From the NCBI GenBank assembly GCA_003550325.1, contig QKWP01001235.1, forward strand, positions 25,511 through 89,510: 64,000 nucleotides of DNA, read 5' to 3'. Positions 1 to 10,024 of the stretch are shown here, in pieces. The DNA is from Gigaspora rosea (taxonomy: Eukaryota; Glomeromycota; Glomeromycetes; Diversisporales; Gigasporaceae). How positions within the stretch are numbered: position 1 is the stretch's first letter; each line of letters starts with the position of its first letter. The notes beneath the pieces were generated by a model. That model saw nothing but the letters and a program-made list of their open reading frames with translations, was not told the DNA's origin and ran no database searches. Position numbers and translations under genes: made by a program.

Positions 1-180
1 AATTACAGATTAAAAATTCTCATGCTCTGTTTGATGTTCAAATCTAAAGTATGTATCTTTAAAGTGGAATTTGTATAATTCTTTAGTCACAAACTTATAT
101 ATACATTAATAAATTTGCAATCAGACCACTTTAATATCATATAAAGACATTGTATATTTTTATTGGTCAATATTATTTAG

Positions 181-336
181 GGATTGGAACCGTTTAACCG
201 TTTAAAAATTGCTCTATTAGTTCCGGGCAGAATTATGTTGGTCATGGGCCAGAATTATTTTAATGCCGGCCAAATTAAACGGTTAAACGGTTAAATGATT
301 AAACGATTAAGAAAAATTTTAGGCGGTTCCAATCCT
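181..336. mobile_element. MITE-like element, 156 bp
   Basis: Ends are inverted (GGATTGGAACCG at the left; its complement CGGTTCCAATCC at the right) and are followed inward by inverted runs of CGTTTAACCG and CGGTTAAACG. The 12-bp string AATATTATTTAG stands directly on both sides (169-180 and 337-348) as a target-site duplication. No coding capacity. The superfamily is unknown; the duplication is longer than usual for DNA transposons. Confidence 0.7.
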
Positions 337-348
337 AATATTATTTAG

Positions 349-773
349 GCTCTTGGTAAACAATTCTTCTAGTGAAAAACCTTACTAGAACCACTAGAAG
401 GCTGGAAAAAATTGGTCTTCTAGTGGAATTCCAGAGTTCCAGCAGCAATACTATACTGCTAGTTGGTCTTTATTGGCTCTATTCACAAATTATTCTCAAT
501 AAAGTAATGCCAATGGAGTTGTTTTCCATTCACCCAATAGATAAATGTGCCAACTCTGCACCTTATATATATAGTATTTGTAATATAAGTACTGGTTTTC
601 TCTTGGCACAGCTATTTATATATAATGCAAATAGTTATTACTTAAAAAAACAGGTTAAAAAATCAAATTTTGTCTCAATATAATGCCTATGTGCATGCTC
701 TAATCAATGTATATATACTCAAAATAATGAGCAAGTGGGTATTATTTCGCAAAAATACAGTATTGATTTTTGC
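349..773. other. intergenic DNA, nothing recognised
   Basis: AT-rich sequence with two short open frames (372-683 and 670-897 on plus) that have no recognisable protein features and biased, low-complexity composition. I do not regard them as genes. Confidence 0.5.
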
Positions 774-790
774 AAAAAGCTTTATTAATA

Positions 791-1059
791 AAAAAAAAAA
801 CTCTCCCCTATACATCACTGCAAATTATAAAAACAAACAAGCTAACAGTAGAAAGTTTGACACACCCTCGCACGGCACATATATTTTAAGTAATTAATTA
901 ACTCGTAGCATCGTTTGTAACCTACCATCATCCCACTCCACAATCGCTAGGAAAAGAAACCGAACAACAGCCTTCGGCACACCAACTTACTTAGAAAAAT
1001 TGTTGCAAACTTTGTCGGTAACACTTCATTCTTGCACACAAATAGAAAAGTTCCACAAC
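791..1059 (+). promoter_or_regulatory. LINE 5' untranslated region
   Basis: This is the segment between the 5' target duplication and the first plausible ORF1 start. It opens with an A-rich run and then becomes C-rich. LINEs carry their promoter internally in this region; no specific promoter motif could be recognised. Confidence 0.5.
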
Positions 1060-2241
1060 ATGGACCACATGGAAACAGATCTCCCAGACCCTCAATACCA
1101 CGATACCCAACGTCAGACAAAGAAAACCCGTAATACACAACCAATCCATGATGTAGATGTAACCTTCACTTCACCTATTCCCGCTATAGAAAATGTAGCA
1201 AAAAGTGGCGATTCCAGCCTACCCCCTCAAAATCTAGAAATGACATCATCATTGTGCCTAGCAACAAAACAAACCGAATCGGGTGAGAACCCGGACCAGA
1301 CCCCGGCACCCTTGCCCCTTTTAGAAAATCCCCAGGTCCTAACTGATAAAAATTCCCACGTGGTCCCGATCCCCTGCGGGCCCTCCAAAATTGATGATAA
1401 CCCGATCTTTACCGATAGCCAAAATGAGAATGATGAGAATCCGACCCACACCGTTACCCGAAGTGATAACATTATGGAAATTGACCAACAGGATGCACTA
1501 TCAACCGGCACGATTCTAGATGATGTACCTAACCCCAAAACTTATAGCCAAGCATTAACCGGAGATAATGCCCCACGTCGTAAACAAAATCCAGAACTAA
1601 CCACATTAATCGACAAATGGACCAACCAATTCAGAGCAGAACTAGCTGAACTTAAAGAAACTCCATTTGACGCTACCTACTGGACACGTGAAAAAATCAT
1701 TACTGCTTTCGATAACCCAATCGAGCTGAGGGATTTGATCTACCACAAAATGCAAACCAAACCAACCCTAGAATATATTCCCCAGGCAATAAAGCTGAAG
1801 CTTAAACATAAAGACCGAGCATTTTTCCGCACGTTTACAAGAAGACACGACACACGTCCTCATCACCAGTTACAATTCCAAGAACTGTTAAATGACGCAA
1901 TTGCAAAATACAAACAAATACATAACGCACACTTGATCAACAAAGAAAACAAAGATCAAATATCAGATATGCTAAGAAAAAAATTGGCCCTGGACTTCTG
2001 GACCAATCTAAACTTCACTACTATTGACACATACGAAATCACCCGCTATACTCTCTATATAGCCGGATTTGCAAAAATAAAAACCACCTTGGATTTTGAC
2101 ACTATACGTACTGCAGCAGACCAAGCTCGTACCAAACTTCTAACTGACTTACCGGACCTGTCTGAAAACATCCCCGTACAAATACAAAAAATTCTACCAT
2201 TCTACCTCCCTCTCACTAACAGGAACATGTACGAGCGGTAG
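1060..2241 (+). CDS. LINE ORF1 protein, N-terminal part (frameshifted)
   Basis: The frame is open from about 1000; I chose ATG 1060 (MDHMETDLPDPQ) because the upstream codons lack a better start and lie in the likely leader. The product would be 393 residues. Residues 1-150 are hydrophilic, rich in N, P, T and D, and probably disordered; the rest is basic and helix-prone. No zinc knuckle or RRM is seen, unlike many LINE ORF1 proteins. LINE ORF1 proteins normally bind the element RNA in the retrotransposition particle. The frame ends at TAG 2239-2241 in the middle of a repeat unit (LPLTNRNMYER), and the missing half of that unit continues in the next frame (AITLRQHYRFERLPDAY). The stop therefore reflects a recent single-base indel near 2238, not a natural C-terminus. 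Confidence 0.72.
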   Translation: MDHMETDLPDPQYHDTQRQTKKTRNTQPIHDVDVTFTSPIPAIENVAKSGDSSLPPQNLEMTSSLCLATKQTESGENPDQTPAPLPLLENPQVLTDKNSHVVPIPCGPSKIDDNPIFTDSQNENDENPTHTVTRSDNIMEIDQQDALSTGTILDDVPNPKTYSQALTGDNAPRRKQNPELTTLIDKWTNQFRAELAELKETPFDATYWTREKIITAFDNPIELRDLIYHKMQTKPTLEYIPQAIKLKLKHKDRAFFRTFTRRHDTRPHHQLQFQELLNDAIAKYKQIHNAHLINKENKDQISDMLRKKLALDFWTNLNFTTIDTYEITRYTLYIAGFAKIKTTLDFDTIRTAADQARTKLLTDLPDLSENIPVQIQKILPFYLPLTNRNMYER

Positions 2242-3272
2242 CAATTACACTAAGACAACACTACAGGTTCGAGCGACTACCCGATGCTTACATTGCTGAC
2301 CAGCGTGAACCACTTCCGGAACTCCCAGAATGGTTAAATAAAGAAACTCGAAAATTTTTCCCGATTACACACAGAGCTGACCTAAAAAAAGTATACGGAT
2401 ACAAACAACAATTGCAGCAATATTATATCTTCTCTAAGCTTCCAGACTCATACTTCGACCTACCACCCAAAAAAATTCCTCTCCCTTTGACCCCACAAGA
2501 ACTCACTCCTCGCTTCAGAGGGCAATTTCCCTTTTTTCCTAGAGACGCAGACCATTTTAAGGAACAAGTCAACAAGCTGAGAACGGTCTATGCTTTCGAA
2601 AGGCTTCCCAATGACTACCTCATTAGCAAAAAACGTCTACCAATTGATCCAAATAACCTCGTATTAAACACCCAATTTACTTTCCCTATTACAGACCAGA
2701 ACACATACACGCATTTCCTACAAGTAATCCCTAGATACTACGCTCTACCAGAGCCACTCCCCGAAGTATACATAAGCTTCAATTATACCGACAAACCGGA
2801 ACTCCCAACGGACCCGGCATTGGTAACAAAGATTAACCTAACTCTCCTGATCGTTACTCCAAAGGAGCTAGTCATAGCTGCTCGAGCACTACGGGAACAC
2901 TACTTCTTCAGAGCTATTCCAAAGGACTGGATCCAAATACCTGACAAACAGACAGACATAAATGACAATGGCTTTCCTGCTACTATTGAACAACTAAATC
3001 AACAAATTCAACAACGTAACCTTCCAACCAAATGGAAATTCCCCATTGACAAACAAGAAGAATTCCCTGAAGCTGCAGACTTTCTACGCAGAACCTTTTT
3101 GGTAGAAACAATCCCCGAATTTGTTTTTACCATCTCATCTTTCCCACCCCCTGGCTGGGACATCTTCATTAATGACAGTACTGATACAATCATGATAGAA
3201 ATACCAAAACTTAACGATGGGGCAATCCCCATGGTACCGGAACAAAATCAAACCAATATCATTCATGAGTAA
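2241..3272 (+). pseudogene. LINE ORF1 protein, C-terminal part in shifted frame, with six ~53-aa repeats
   Basis: This frame is open from 2241 to TAA 3270-3272 and continues ORF1 after the indel. It consists of a degenerate tandem repeat. Each unit runs roughly FPIT...(15-20 residues)...Y-hydrophobic-x-x-LP-x-x-Y-I. The diagnostic LP or IP motif is encoded at about 2276, 2437, 2604, 2757, 2917 and 3112 (LPDAY, LPDSY, LPNDY, LPEVY, IPKDW, IPEFV), a period of 51-65 residues. I know of no named domain that matches; by position it may help ORF1 bind RNA or multimerise. The stop overlaps the next start in ATGAGTAA, which would allow coupled re-initiation. Confidence 0.65.
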
Positions 3273-3927
3273 TTCACAAACCCTACTTCCCCCGGACACT
3301 TCCGACCTACACAACGATTCTACCAACAATGATCAATCTGAACTTATAAATCCTAAAGAACAAATAAACTTAGCCACTCACAATATTAGAGGACTCAATA
3401 ATCTAACCAAACTTCACCTTTGGCTAGATTACTGCCTACAAGAGAAATTACACATAATTAGCCTTACAGAAACCAAGTTAAAAGATAATCCTAGGGCCTA
3501 CACGAACCCCCACTACAAAATTTTCATTTCTAACTTCCAATCTACTTCTCCACAAAACAGAGAAACCAGTATGGGCACTGCCCTCCTCGTCCACAACTCC
3601 CTACAACCCTATATACACGACATTAATATTTATCCCGGCACTGCTATCTACGTTGATTTCTTCTTTCCTGGAAATAAAACCCGCATCATCTCTACCTACT
3701 TACAATCTAACAATACTGACCTCTTAGCTCGCACCCAAAAACAATTATCACTCTGGATTCTAAAAGCTAAAAAGAAACAATGGCATATATTGTTACTGGG
3801 AGATTTCAATGCCAATTTTGGCTCACACAAAAAATGCCGCCTACCGATCTTACAACGACTTCAAGGACAATACGAGAAGGATGATAAACAGTATCCTAAA
3901 AAAAGAAAAAGACCATATCAGTTTTGA
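3265..3927 (+). pseudogene. LINE ORF2, APE-like endonuclease domain, C-terminally truncated
   Basis: The start chosen is ATG 3265, which overlaps the ORF1 stop; an in-frame upstream ATG at 3217 also exists. After about 25 residues come apurinic-endonuclease-family motifs in the right order: ATHNIRG (metal-binding Asn), SLTETKL (catalytic Glu), and LLLGDFNAN (Asp and Asn). This enzyme nicks target DNA to prime reverse transcription. The essential C-terminal SDH block and the linker to the RT are absent: soon after GDFNAN the frame closes, while the RT frame starts abruptly. I infer a deletion of about 100-250 residues that also shifted the frame. As written the endonuclease should be inactive. 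Confidence 0.8.
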
Positions 3928-6900
3928 CAAAATTATCACAACCGAAACTATAATTACTGACCCAACTGAAATTAAAACAGCCACATCAGCTCATTTTAAA
4001 AATTGGACAAAACGTAATCCTACAAACGAAGAACACTGGGATGAATGGAAATCCTACTATGCCCCTTTAGAATCTATACACCCCTCAATTTACTCTAACC
4101 TTCCTCTTCCCTTTACTCTGGACGAATTGATATCTACCATCTCGGCTGCTCCCAAGCATAAAGCGACAGGCCCAAACAACATCTCTAACGAAATGCTTCA
4201 ACACATACCCAAATCGGCACTCGACAAGCTACTAGATATGTTCAATGCCTGCCTACGGCTAGAAAGAACACCTGGTTCCTGGTTGAAATCAAATATTTGG
4301 CCAATCCCGAAAAAAACTCGCTATAACTTTGATTTATGCAATACTCGCCCGATAACTCTAATCGATCACTCTAGAAAAATTTTCACTAAACTTCTTACCA
4401 ACAGACTTTCTGACATACTTTTGAAACACCGAGTTCTCTCACCACTAAATTATGCAGCACTGCCCTTCCAATCGACCCTACAGCCAATTTCACAACTTTC
4501 CTCAATTATAGAAATAGCCACTACTCAGAAACAAGAACTCTGGCTCTTACTACAGGATATGTCAAAGGCTTTTGACTCTATACACATCCCAATGCTGAAG
4601 AAGGCCCTGACGAGAATTAAACTACCATCAACAATCATTAACCTTCTTATACATATCCTCTCCAACCGCTCTAATCAAGTTATAACCAACCTTGGATACA
4701 CCAATTCCTACCCTGTAGAAGATGGAATCGACCAAGGAGAAACTATATCCCCGATTCTTTGGGTCATCTACTACGACCCCCTCATACGTCGTATCTCCAC
4801 TGAATACCCAGGTTTCTCCCAAACACTTAGTACGCCTACCCAATCCAAAACCATCCATACCTCGATAATGGCATACATGGATGACTCTCTCTGGATAGCT
4901 CCGGATAAAGCTACCCTAGAAAAAATACTAAATATAGCCAACTCCTTTTATAAACTTACAAACATCACAGTTAACCCTACTAAATCAATCTTAGTCACAA
5001 ACGCAAAAACAGACAACAAATCAATCAACTTCAACAACCAAACTATCACGGCAACTAACAACACTAATCCATTTAAATATTTAGGGGCATGGTTCTCTCT
5101 CAACCCCAACCCTTCTTCCACACAGAAAACCATCATATCCGAATTCAAACAGTGCATCGGAAGAATGCAAAAAGCGGTCATAACCGAAAAACAAGCAATT
5201 TATCTAATCAATAACGTTCTAATCCCCAGACTAGCATATAGACTATACAGCTCCTACCTTTCACCTAATCAACTTGATACTTTAACCCGACTTTATTCAA
5301 ATCTGGTCAAATCTAAAGCAAAACTCGCCTGTGGTGTACCCAACTCGTTTCTCTTTCATCGGAGTATATACGGATTAAAAAACCTTATACAAGTCCAACT
5401 GACCTCTCTGGCCACTTCCCTACTAAAAAATATCAATCACCCCAGTTTCAAAACATCCTTTCTCAAACTTCGCTTACAGGAACTACAAGAATCCACCAAG
5501 TCTCAACATTCAATTCTACATGTGCTACCACTATTTCCAAGTGGCCAAGCTAGAACATATACAGCCCAAGCAATCTTTGCATTGCATACGCTCAATATCC
5601 AACTTACTCGCAATCCAGAAACTGACTGGCCCAAACCTTTACCAACTACTGGCACCTCTATCAACGAGATACTTAGATTCCATCCCAATGCACAATCCCT
5701 AAAAGAAAAACTTAATACTCACAACATCAGATACATAGAACAATTTCTAAATTACAACAATAATAAAATACTCAACTGGAAAAATTTACATCACAACATT
5801 TTAAAAATACCCCCAGGACGAACCCCCCGTTGGTTTACTGAAATACAGGATCTTATCTTCGCTAATGCCAACCCTTCGACACAACTTGTCCACCCCAATC
5901 CCTTTACATTAACCAAAAGAACACACAAAAAGAAATCTTGGATAATTACTTCTAACCTGCATATCGGTAGAACCAGCCGCTCTTCAAAATCGACTATATA
6001 TATCCGTCATTACTTAAATCTCAACAACCAGGCATCCCCTTGCCCTGGTTGTAAACTAAAAGATACATCCCTAAATACAAAGAATTGCTACTTTAAATAC
6101 GATACAAATTATACTTACATCATACAAGTATCCTCCGATAAGAAAATCAATTCCAAACTCAAAGATATTGAATCTGCCCTTTCTACCTGTTACCCGAATA
6201 GAATATCTATTAGTACTCCTCTGACCGCTATGACAACTAATAGAGCCCGACCACTTAAGGCCTTCACAACATTCCCAATGGAAATCTGGGAGGAACTAGC
6301 TAAAACTCAAAACAAACACCGCTCAGTGAACATTTTTATCTCGACCACCATACCTCACAATAATCAAGCTACACCGTATGCAACTTGCTCACTTCAAAAT
6401 ACCTCGGCCACTTGGGGCTGTACCAACAAAAATTGGCCCAGCACTGCAAACTCAGCCCTTACTCTGTTTGCCTTCATATCTACAAGCTTCTTCCCTGGAA
6501 CCACGATCTCTGTTACATCTAACAACCACAAATTCCTAACCTTACTACAACAGACATATGACAACCCATCGCACCGACTATTAAATCTGGAAAAGAAGCA
6601 ACACGCCCCGATCTTGTTTATACTAAAAGCGATCATTATGAACCTAAAATTAAAATTCCATTTCGATAAAGACCTAACCCACCCTCGCAAACCCGATAAC
6701 TTCATGACACTGGACATCATACCACACCAATTACTATTCGACAAATACACGCCAAACCTTCTCAATACGCCATGTCCACATACTCTTAAACCAATTTTAA
6801 AAGATATCATAGAAATAAATAACCACGCTCTTTGGACCAACCAAAATCGAATAAGTTACTGGATTAACCGATATCCAGACATACAAATTCGCCTTACTTT

Positions 6901-7531
6901 AGATTACCTTTCCTTCGAAGAACGAACTCTCTCTCTATCTACTAACCCAACACTCTCACAATTAAAGAACTTCAAAGTAAAATTACTAACCAATAAACTC
7001 TCCACCTTTAAGACTCTTCACGAACGTAGCCCCTCTAAATATCAAGACTACCGCTGTCCCCGTTGCCTTTCTTCAGAAAAAACTATAGCGCATCTTATCT
7101 CCTGTATTTCCAACAATTCCTCTCTTATCTCCCTCCTCAAGGATACTATTCAAGCCTTAGCAACAGAATTGAAACTGGATCTAGTTCAACCGGTGGACTT
7201 CACATCGTCCTTTATTAATCTTCATATCAACAATCAACTACCACTAGGCTTTATCACTGCAGTCACATTAGCGCCCTTCGCAAGACCTTCTGACAAACTC
7301 AAATATGCACCAGCTCTACACCATTTAATAATTAAAATGATCTATCACGAAATTTGGCTTCCCTCTAGACAAATTCATCACGATCCAGTTATTCCAGCAC
7401 CCACCCCTTTACCTAACCCTAATAGAAGTTACCAATATAATAATTCTAATAGACTTAGCACACCCTTCCAATCACGTTTAGACAAATACATCGCCCTCGG
7501 GCGTTCTTACCTATATAGCTTCGAAGACTGA
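3809..7531 (+). CDS. LINE ORF2, reverse transcriptase and C-terminal zinc-finger region
   Basis: This is an open frame of 1240 codons. Its ATG at 3809 lies inside the endonuclease frame and is probably not a natural start; the authentic protein would be a fusion with the upstream endonuclease. RT motifs are in order: KATGPNNISNEML (about residue 115), the A block LLQDMSKAFDSI (about 250), the B block GIDQGETISPILW (about 310), and the C block AYMDDSLW with the catalytic Asp pair (about 355), then NPTKS and FKYLGAWFS. The C-terminal third carries cysteine clusters, including CPGC near 6045 and a CX2CX8HX3C finger (CPRC...HLISC, about 7056-7106), typical of LINE ORF2 C-termini. It copies element RNA at the nicked target. 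No stop or frameshift interrupts it, so it could still act if expressed with an active endonuclease. Confidence 0.88.
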   Translation: MPILAHTKNAAYRSYNDFKDNTRRMINSILKKEKDHISFDKIITTETIITDPTEIKTATSAHFKNWTKRNPTNEEHWDEWKSYYAPLESIHPSIYSNLPLPFTLDELISTISAAPKHKATGPNNISNEMLQHIPKSALDKLLDMFNACLRLERTPGSWLKSNIWPIPKKTRYNFDLCNTRPITLIDHSRKIFTKLLTNRLSDILLKHRVLSPLNYAALPFQSTLQPISQLSSIIEIATTQKQELWLLLQDMSKAFDSIHIPMLKKALTRIKLPSTIINLLIHILSNRSNQVITNLGYTNSYPVEDGIDQGETISPILWVIYYDPLIRRISTEYPGFSQTLSTPTQSKTIHTSIMAYMDDSLWIAPDKATLEKILNIANSFYKLTNITVNPTKSILVTNAKTDNKSINFNNQTITATNNTNPFKYLGAWFSLNPNPSSTQKTIISEFKQCIGRMQKAVITEKQAIYLINNVLIPRLAYRLYSSYLSPNQLDTLTRLYSNLVKSKAKLACGVPNSFLFHRSIYGLKNLIQVQLTSLATSLLKNINHPSFKTSFLKLRLQELQESTKSQHSILHVLPLFPSGQARTYTAQAIFALHTLNIQLTRNPETDWPKPLPTTGTSINEILRFHPNAQSLKEKLNTHNIRYIEQFLNYNNNKILNWKNLHHNILKIPPGRTPRWFTEIQDLIFANANPSTQLVHPNPFTLTKRTHKKKSWIITSNLHIGRTSRSSKSTIYIRHYLNLNNQASPCPGCKLKDTSLNTKNCYFKYDTNYTYIIQVSSDKKINSKLKDIESALSTCYPNRISISTPLTAMTTNRARPLKAFTTFPMEIWEELAKTQNKHRSVNIFISTTIPHNNQATPYATCSLQNTSATWGCTNKNWPSTANSALTLFAFISTSFFPGTTISVTSNNHKFLTLLQQTYDNPSHRLLNLEKKQHAPILFILKAIIMNLKLKFHFDKDLTHPRKPDNFMTLDIIPHQLLFDKYTPNLLNTPCPHTLKPILKDIIEINNHALWTNQNRISYWINRYPDIQIRLTLDYLSFEERTLSLSTNPTLSQLKNFKVKLLTNKLSTFKTLHERSPSKYQDYRCPRCLSSEKTIAHLISCISNNSSLISLLKDTIQALATELKLDLVQPVDFTSSFINLHINNQLPLGFITAVTLAPFARPSDKLKYAPALHHLIIKMIYHEIWLPSRQIHHDPVIPAPTPLPNPNRSYQYNNSNRLSTPFQSRLDKYIALGRSYLYSFED

Positions 7532-7690
7532 AGTCTACCGACCCTAGCACAGCTTAGGTCGAGAGTAAATCAGCTCTTACCCCTACTTCCCTACAATTCC
7601 CTTTTGATGTATATTTGTATAATTTCTTAAGACGAATTAATAAAGAATTAGAGGATAGACCTCGTTGTATAAAAAAAAAAAAAAAAAAAA
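7532..7690 (+). terminator. LINE 3' UTR: poly(A) signal, hairpin, poly(A) tail
   Basis: AATAAA lies at 7639-7644. Six bases later is a small stem-loop (GAGG-ATAGA-CCTC, 7651-7663), then TTGTAT and about 20 A. The same order (AATAAA, short hairpin, poly(A)) ends four other retroelements in this window, so the hairpin is probably the element that the reverse transcriptase recognises. Confidence 0.7.
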
Positions 7691-7702
7691 GCTTTATTAA
7701 TA

Positions 7703-8217
7703 TTACTAGTTTTGTAGTTCTAACTTATAAGATTAGCTATTATTATGTAACAAATTAGAAATATATATATTTGATTATCAGATATTAAAAATAGCAGGCT
7801 ATAAGTAATAAATTAAGAAACAGACCTGGTAGATATCAATTTTTAATAATTATGATATAATATTGAATTTGACAAGAGAGAGTTAATAGTACTGTATTTA
7901 CAATTCAAAGTTTTTTTATACAGAAATAGCTTTTGATGATAATTGTTCTTTTTTATTCTTAAACTATTATAACAAGGTTTGTATTTATTTTTTCTTTTAT
8001 AAAATTAGTTGATTTGGCTATTTTAAGCTTAAAAACATAATTGAATATATATAAAATACATAAACTACACCGTATAAATACAAAACATAAATATAAAAAC
8101 ATATTTTATACTATAAAGCATATTGTTAATAAAGTTAAAAATTTTAGCTTAAAAAAATATGCAATAAATTTTATAAATTATAATTGATTTAATCATAATT
8201 AATCTAATTTTTACCAA
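7703..8217. other. intergenic DNA, nothing recognised
   Basis: Very AT-rich sequence between the LINE insertion and the 3' end of kinase copy A. No open frame, repeat or RNA signature could be supported. Confidence 0.5.
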
Positions 8218-9935
8218 TTAATCTAATTTTTTACTGATCCATTTATTTAGAATTTTTTCAAGTTCTTCAGTTTTCAAAGGATTTGCAAAATAATCATTCA
8301 TTCCTGACTCAATACATTTATTTTGTATCTCTTCTACTGGTAAAGCTGTTAGAACAATAATTGGTATATTTGAAATTGGTGGTTTCATTGCTCTTATTGC
8401 TTGCGAAATATCAGAGCCTGACATCAATGGCTAAGTATAATAATTAATAATAAATTGTGAATATTTTATTGTAATATATATAAAAAACGAATTCAGAAGA
8501 TAACTTACTAAATTAAATTCTGTGAAATTTTATGAAGCTTTGTTTGATCTATATCCGAAAAAATGAACTTGAGGAGTATGTATCGCTTAATAATTTAAAA
8601 TTCGGATCAATCAATTTGACTGCTTCCAGACCATTGGTTGCAGAAATTGTTGAATAACCAAGTTTTGAAACTTGTTGCAATGTGTTCTAAAAACAATAAC
8701 AATTAGAAATTGATAAAAAGAATTTTAATTGACATTTTGAATTTATAAATTACCTCTAAAAAATACCACACATAAAATGCACTCGTTTATCTTAGAATCA
8801 CATTTTGTTATACCTTCATAATTTACTACTCTTTTGAAAATATTTTTATTAACATTTAGTTTCTTATTATCTATATCAATAGCAGAATAACTGTTTTCAT
8901 ATTCATAATTTGATTAGTTAACTTTTTCCATGTAATAGGAGTATGAAGAATAGTCGCTATTCCACCAACTTTTCTAATTAATTTTTCTGCTAATTCATTT
9001 TCTTCATTATTTGGAAATACTATAAAGATTATTGTTAAATTATAATTATTCATTTCTAACCCTCTTAACTCTAATGTTGCTTTCATGACTTCTTGTTCAT
9101 TATCTTTATAAAGTCCAATAAGTGCTACATCATAAGCAGATTGATTATGCAATTTTCTATAACTTTTTGTTGCACTAATACCTTCATCAAAGCTATCAAA
9201 TGCATCAATATTTTTAACTGCTTTAAAATAATTCAACAATGCATTCCTTGTATCCTCAAGTGGGTGAATGATTAATATTCGTTTTTTTTTAATAACATGT
9301 GGTAATACGTAACTTATTTGGCCAAATTGAGTAGTATTTGATAATGAAGAAATCATTGATAATAATTCGATATTCCATGTAAACCAAAATTTACTTCCTT
9401 TTCCTAATTGACTTTCTACATCGATTTCTCCTCCATTAATTTCTACTAAACTTTTACAAATTGAAAGGCCAAGTCCTGTACCATCTTGCGTCTTAGTCAT
9501 TGACATATCACTTTGTGAATAGCTTTGCCATGCCTGTTTTATATATTTTTGATCTATGCTATTATTATTAAATAAATTATTAGCGTATATTATAGGTTTA
9601 ATATATAAAACATATAATACATAACATAGAATATACAAAACTATATAATATAATATATTATCCAGTGTCATATAATTCAATCAACAAATTTCCTTTTTTA
9701 ATAGTTTGACCGTAAGTCTGTTTATTTTTGTCTTCATCAATAACATCTTGTAATTGCATTGAAATTGTCACTATGATTTTACCCTCGTTTGTAAATTTAA
9801 TTCTAAGAAATTAAGAATGATCATTAAATGCAATTAATTAAATTATGAAAAATAAAAAAAAAATACTATACGTATGTATGTGTAAAAATAAATAGTTACG
9901 AATTTGATAATAAATTAGACAAAACTTGTTTCAGC
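8218..9935 (-). pseudogene. copy A 3' exons: second HATPase, REC-like and last REC (broken)
   Basis: A 36-nt exon (9900-9935) supplies the N-box LKQVLSNLLSNSIKFTNEGK together with exon 9662-9802, which ends DTG. Copy B there reads DTGIG followed by a GTAAG donor; copy A lacks those 11 bp and instead runs into a stop. From 9558 the frame resumes with [13 protein letters not shown]2 [18 protein letters not shown], then a REC-like domain ([16 protein letters not shown] ... WKKLTNQIM) without a normal phospho-Asp. A one-base loss near 8898 breaks its end. The last REC survives in pieces: LGYSTISATNGLEAVKLID (about 8600-8685) and PLMSGSDISQAIRAM ... NDYFANPL (8218-8430). It lacks the acidic pair, a readable phospho-Asp, and the conserved Lys (Asn instead). 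Confidence 0.72.
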
Positions 9936-10024
9936 CTATTTAAAAATAAGGGACAAAAAAAAAAAAATAAGTAATAATCCTTTTTTTACATCTAAAATAA
10001 GGAAACACATTAAAATCTAATCAC

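Larger units (their letters stand above)
791..7690 (+). mobile_element. LINE (APE-type non-LTR retrotransposon), near full length, defective
   Basis: About 6.9 kb bounded by a direct repeat: GCTTTATTAATA with up to five preceding A occurs at 774-790 and again at 7686-7702, right after a 20-nt poly(A) tail (7671-7690). Inside are ORF1, an endonuclease region and a reverse transcriptase on the plus strand, a polyadenylation signal at 7639-7644, and a 3' hairpin. Its codons are visibly richer in G+C than the flanking DNA, consistent with recent arrival. Lesions: a one-base frameshift in ORF1 near 2238, and an apparent internal deletion plus frameshift between the endonuclease and reverse transcriptase near 3820. 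The well-preserved target duplication and long open RT frame argue for a young insertion that was either mobilised in trans or damaged later. Confidence 0.93.

Noticed and set aside
947-6840. Minus-strand frames within the LINE (for example 6394-6840, 1227-1538)
   Set aside because: Shadows of the plus-strand LINE frames.
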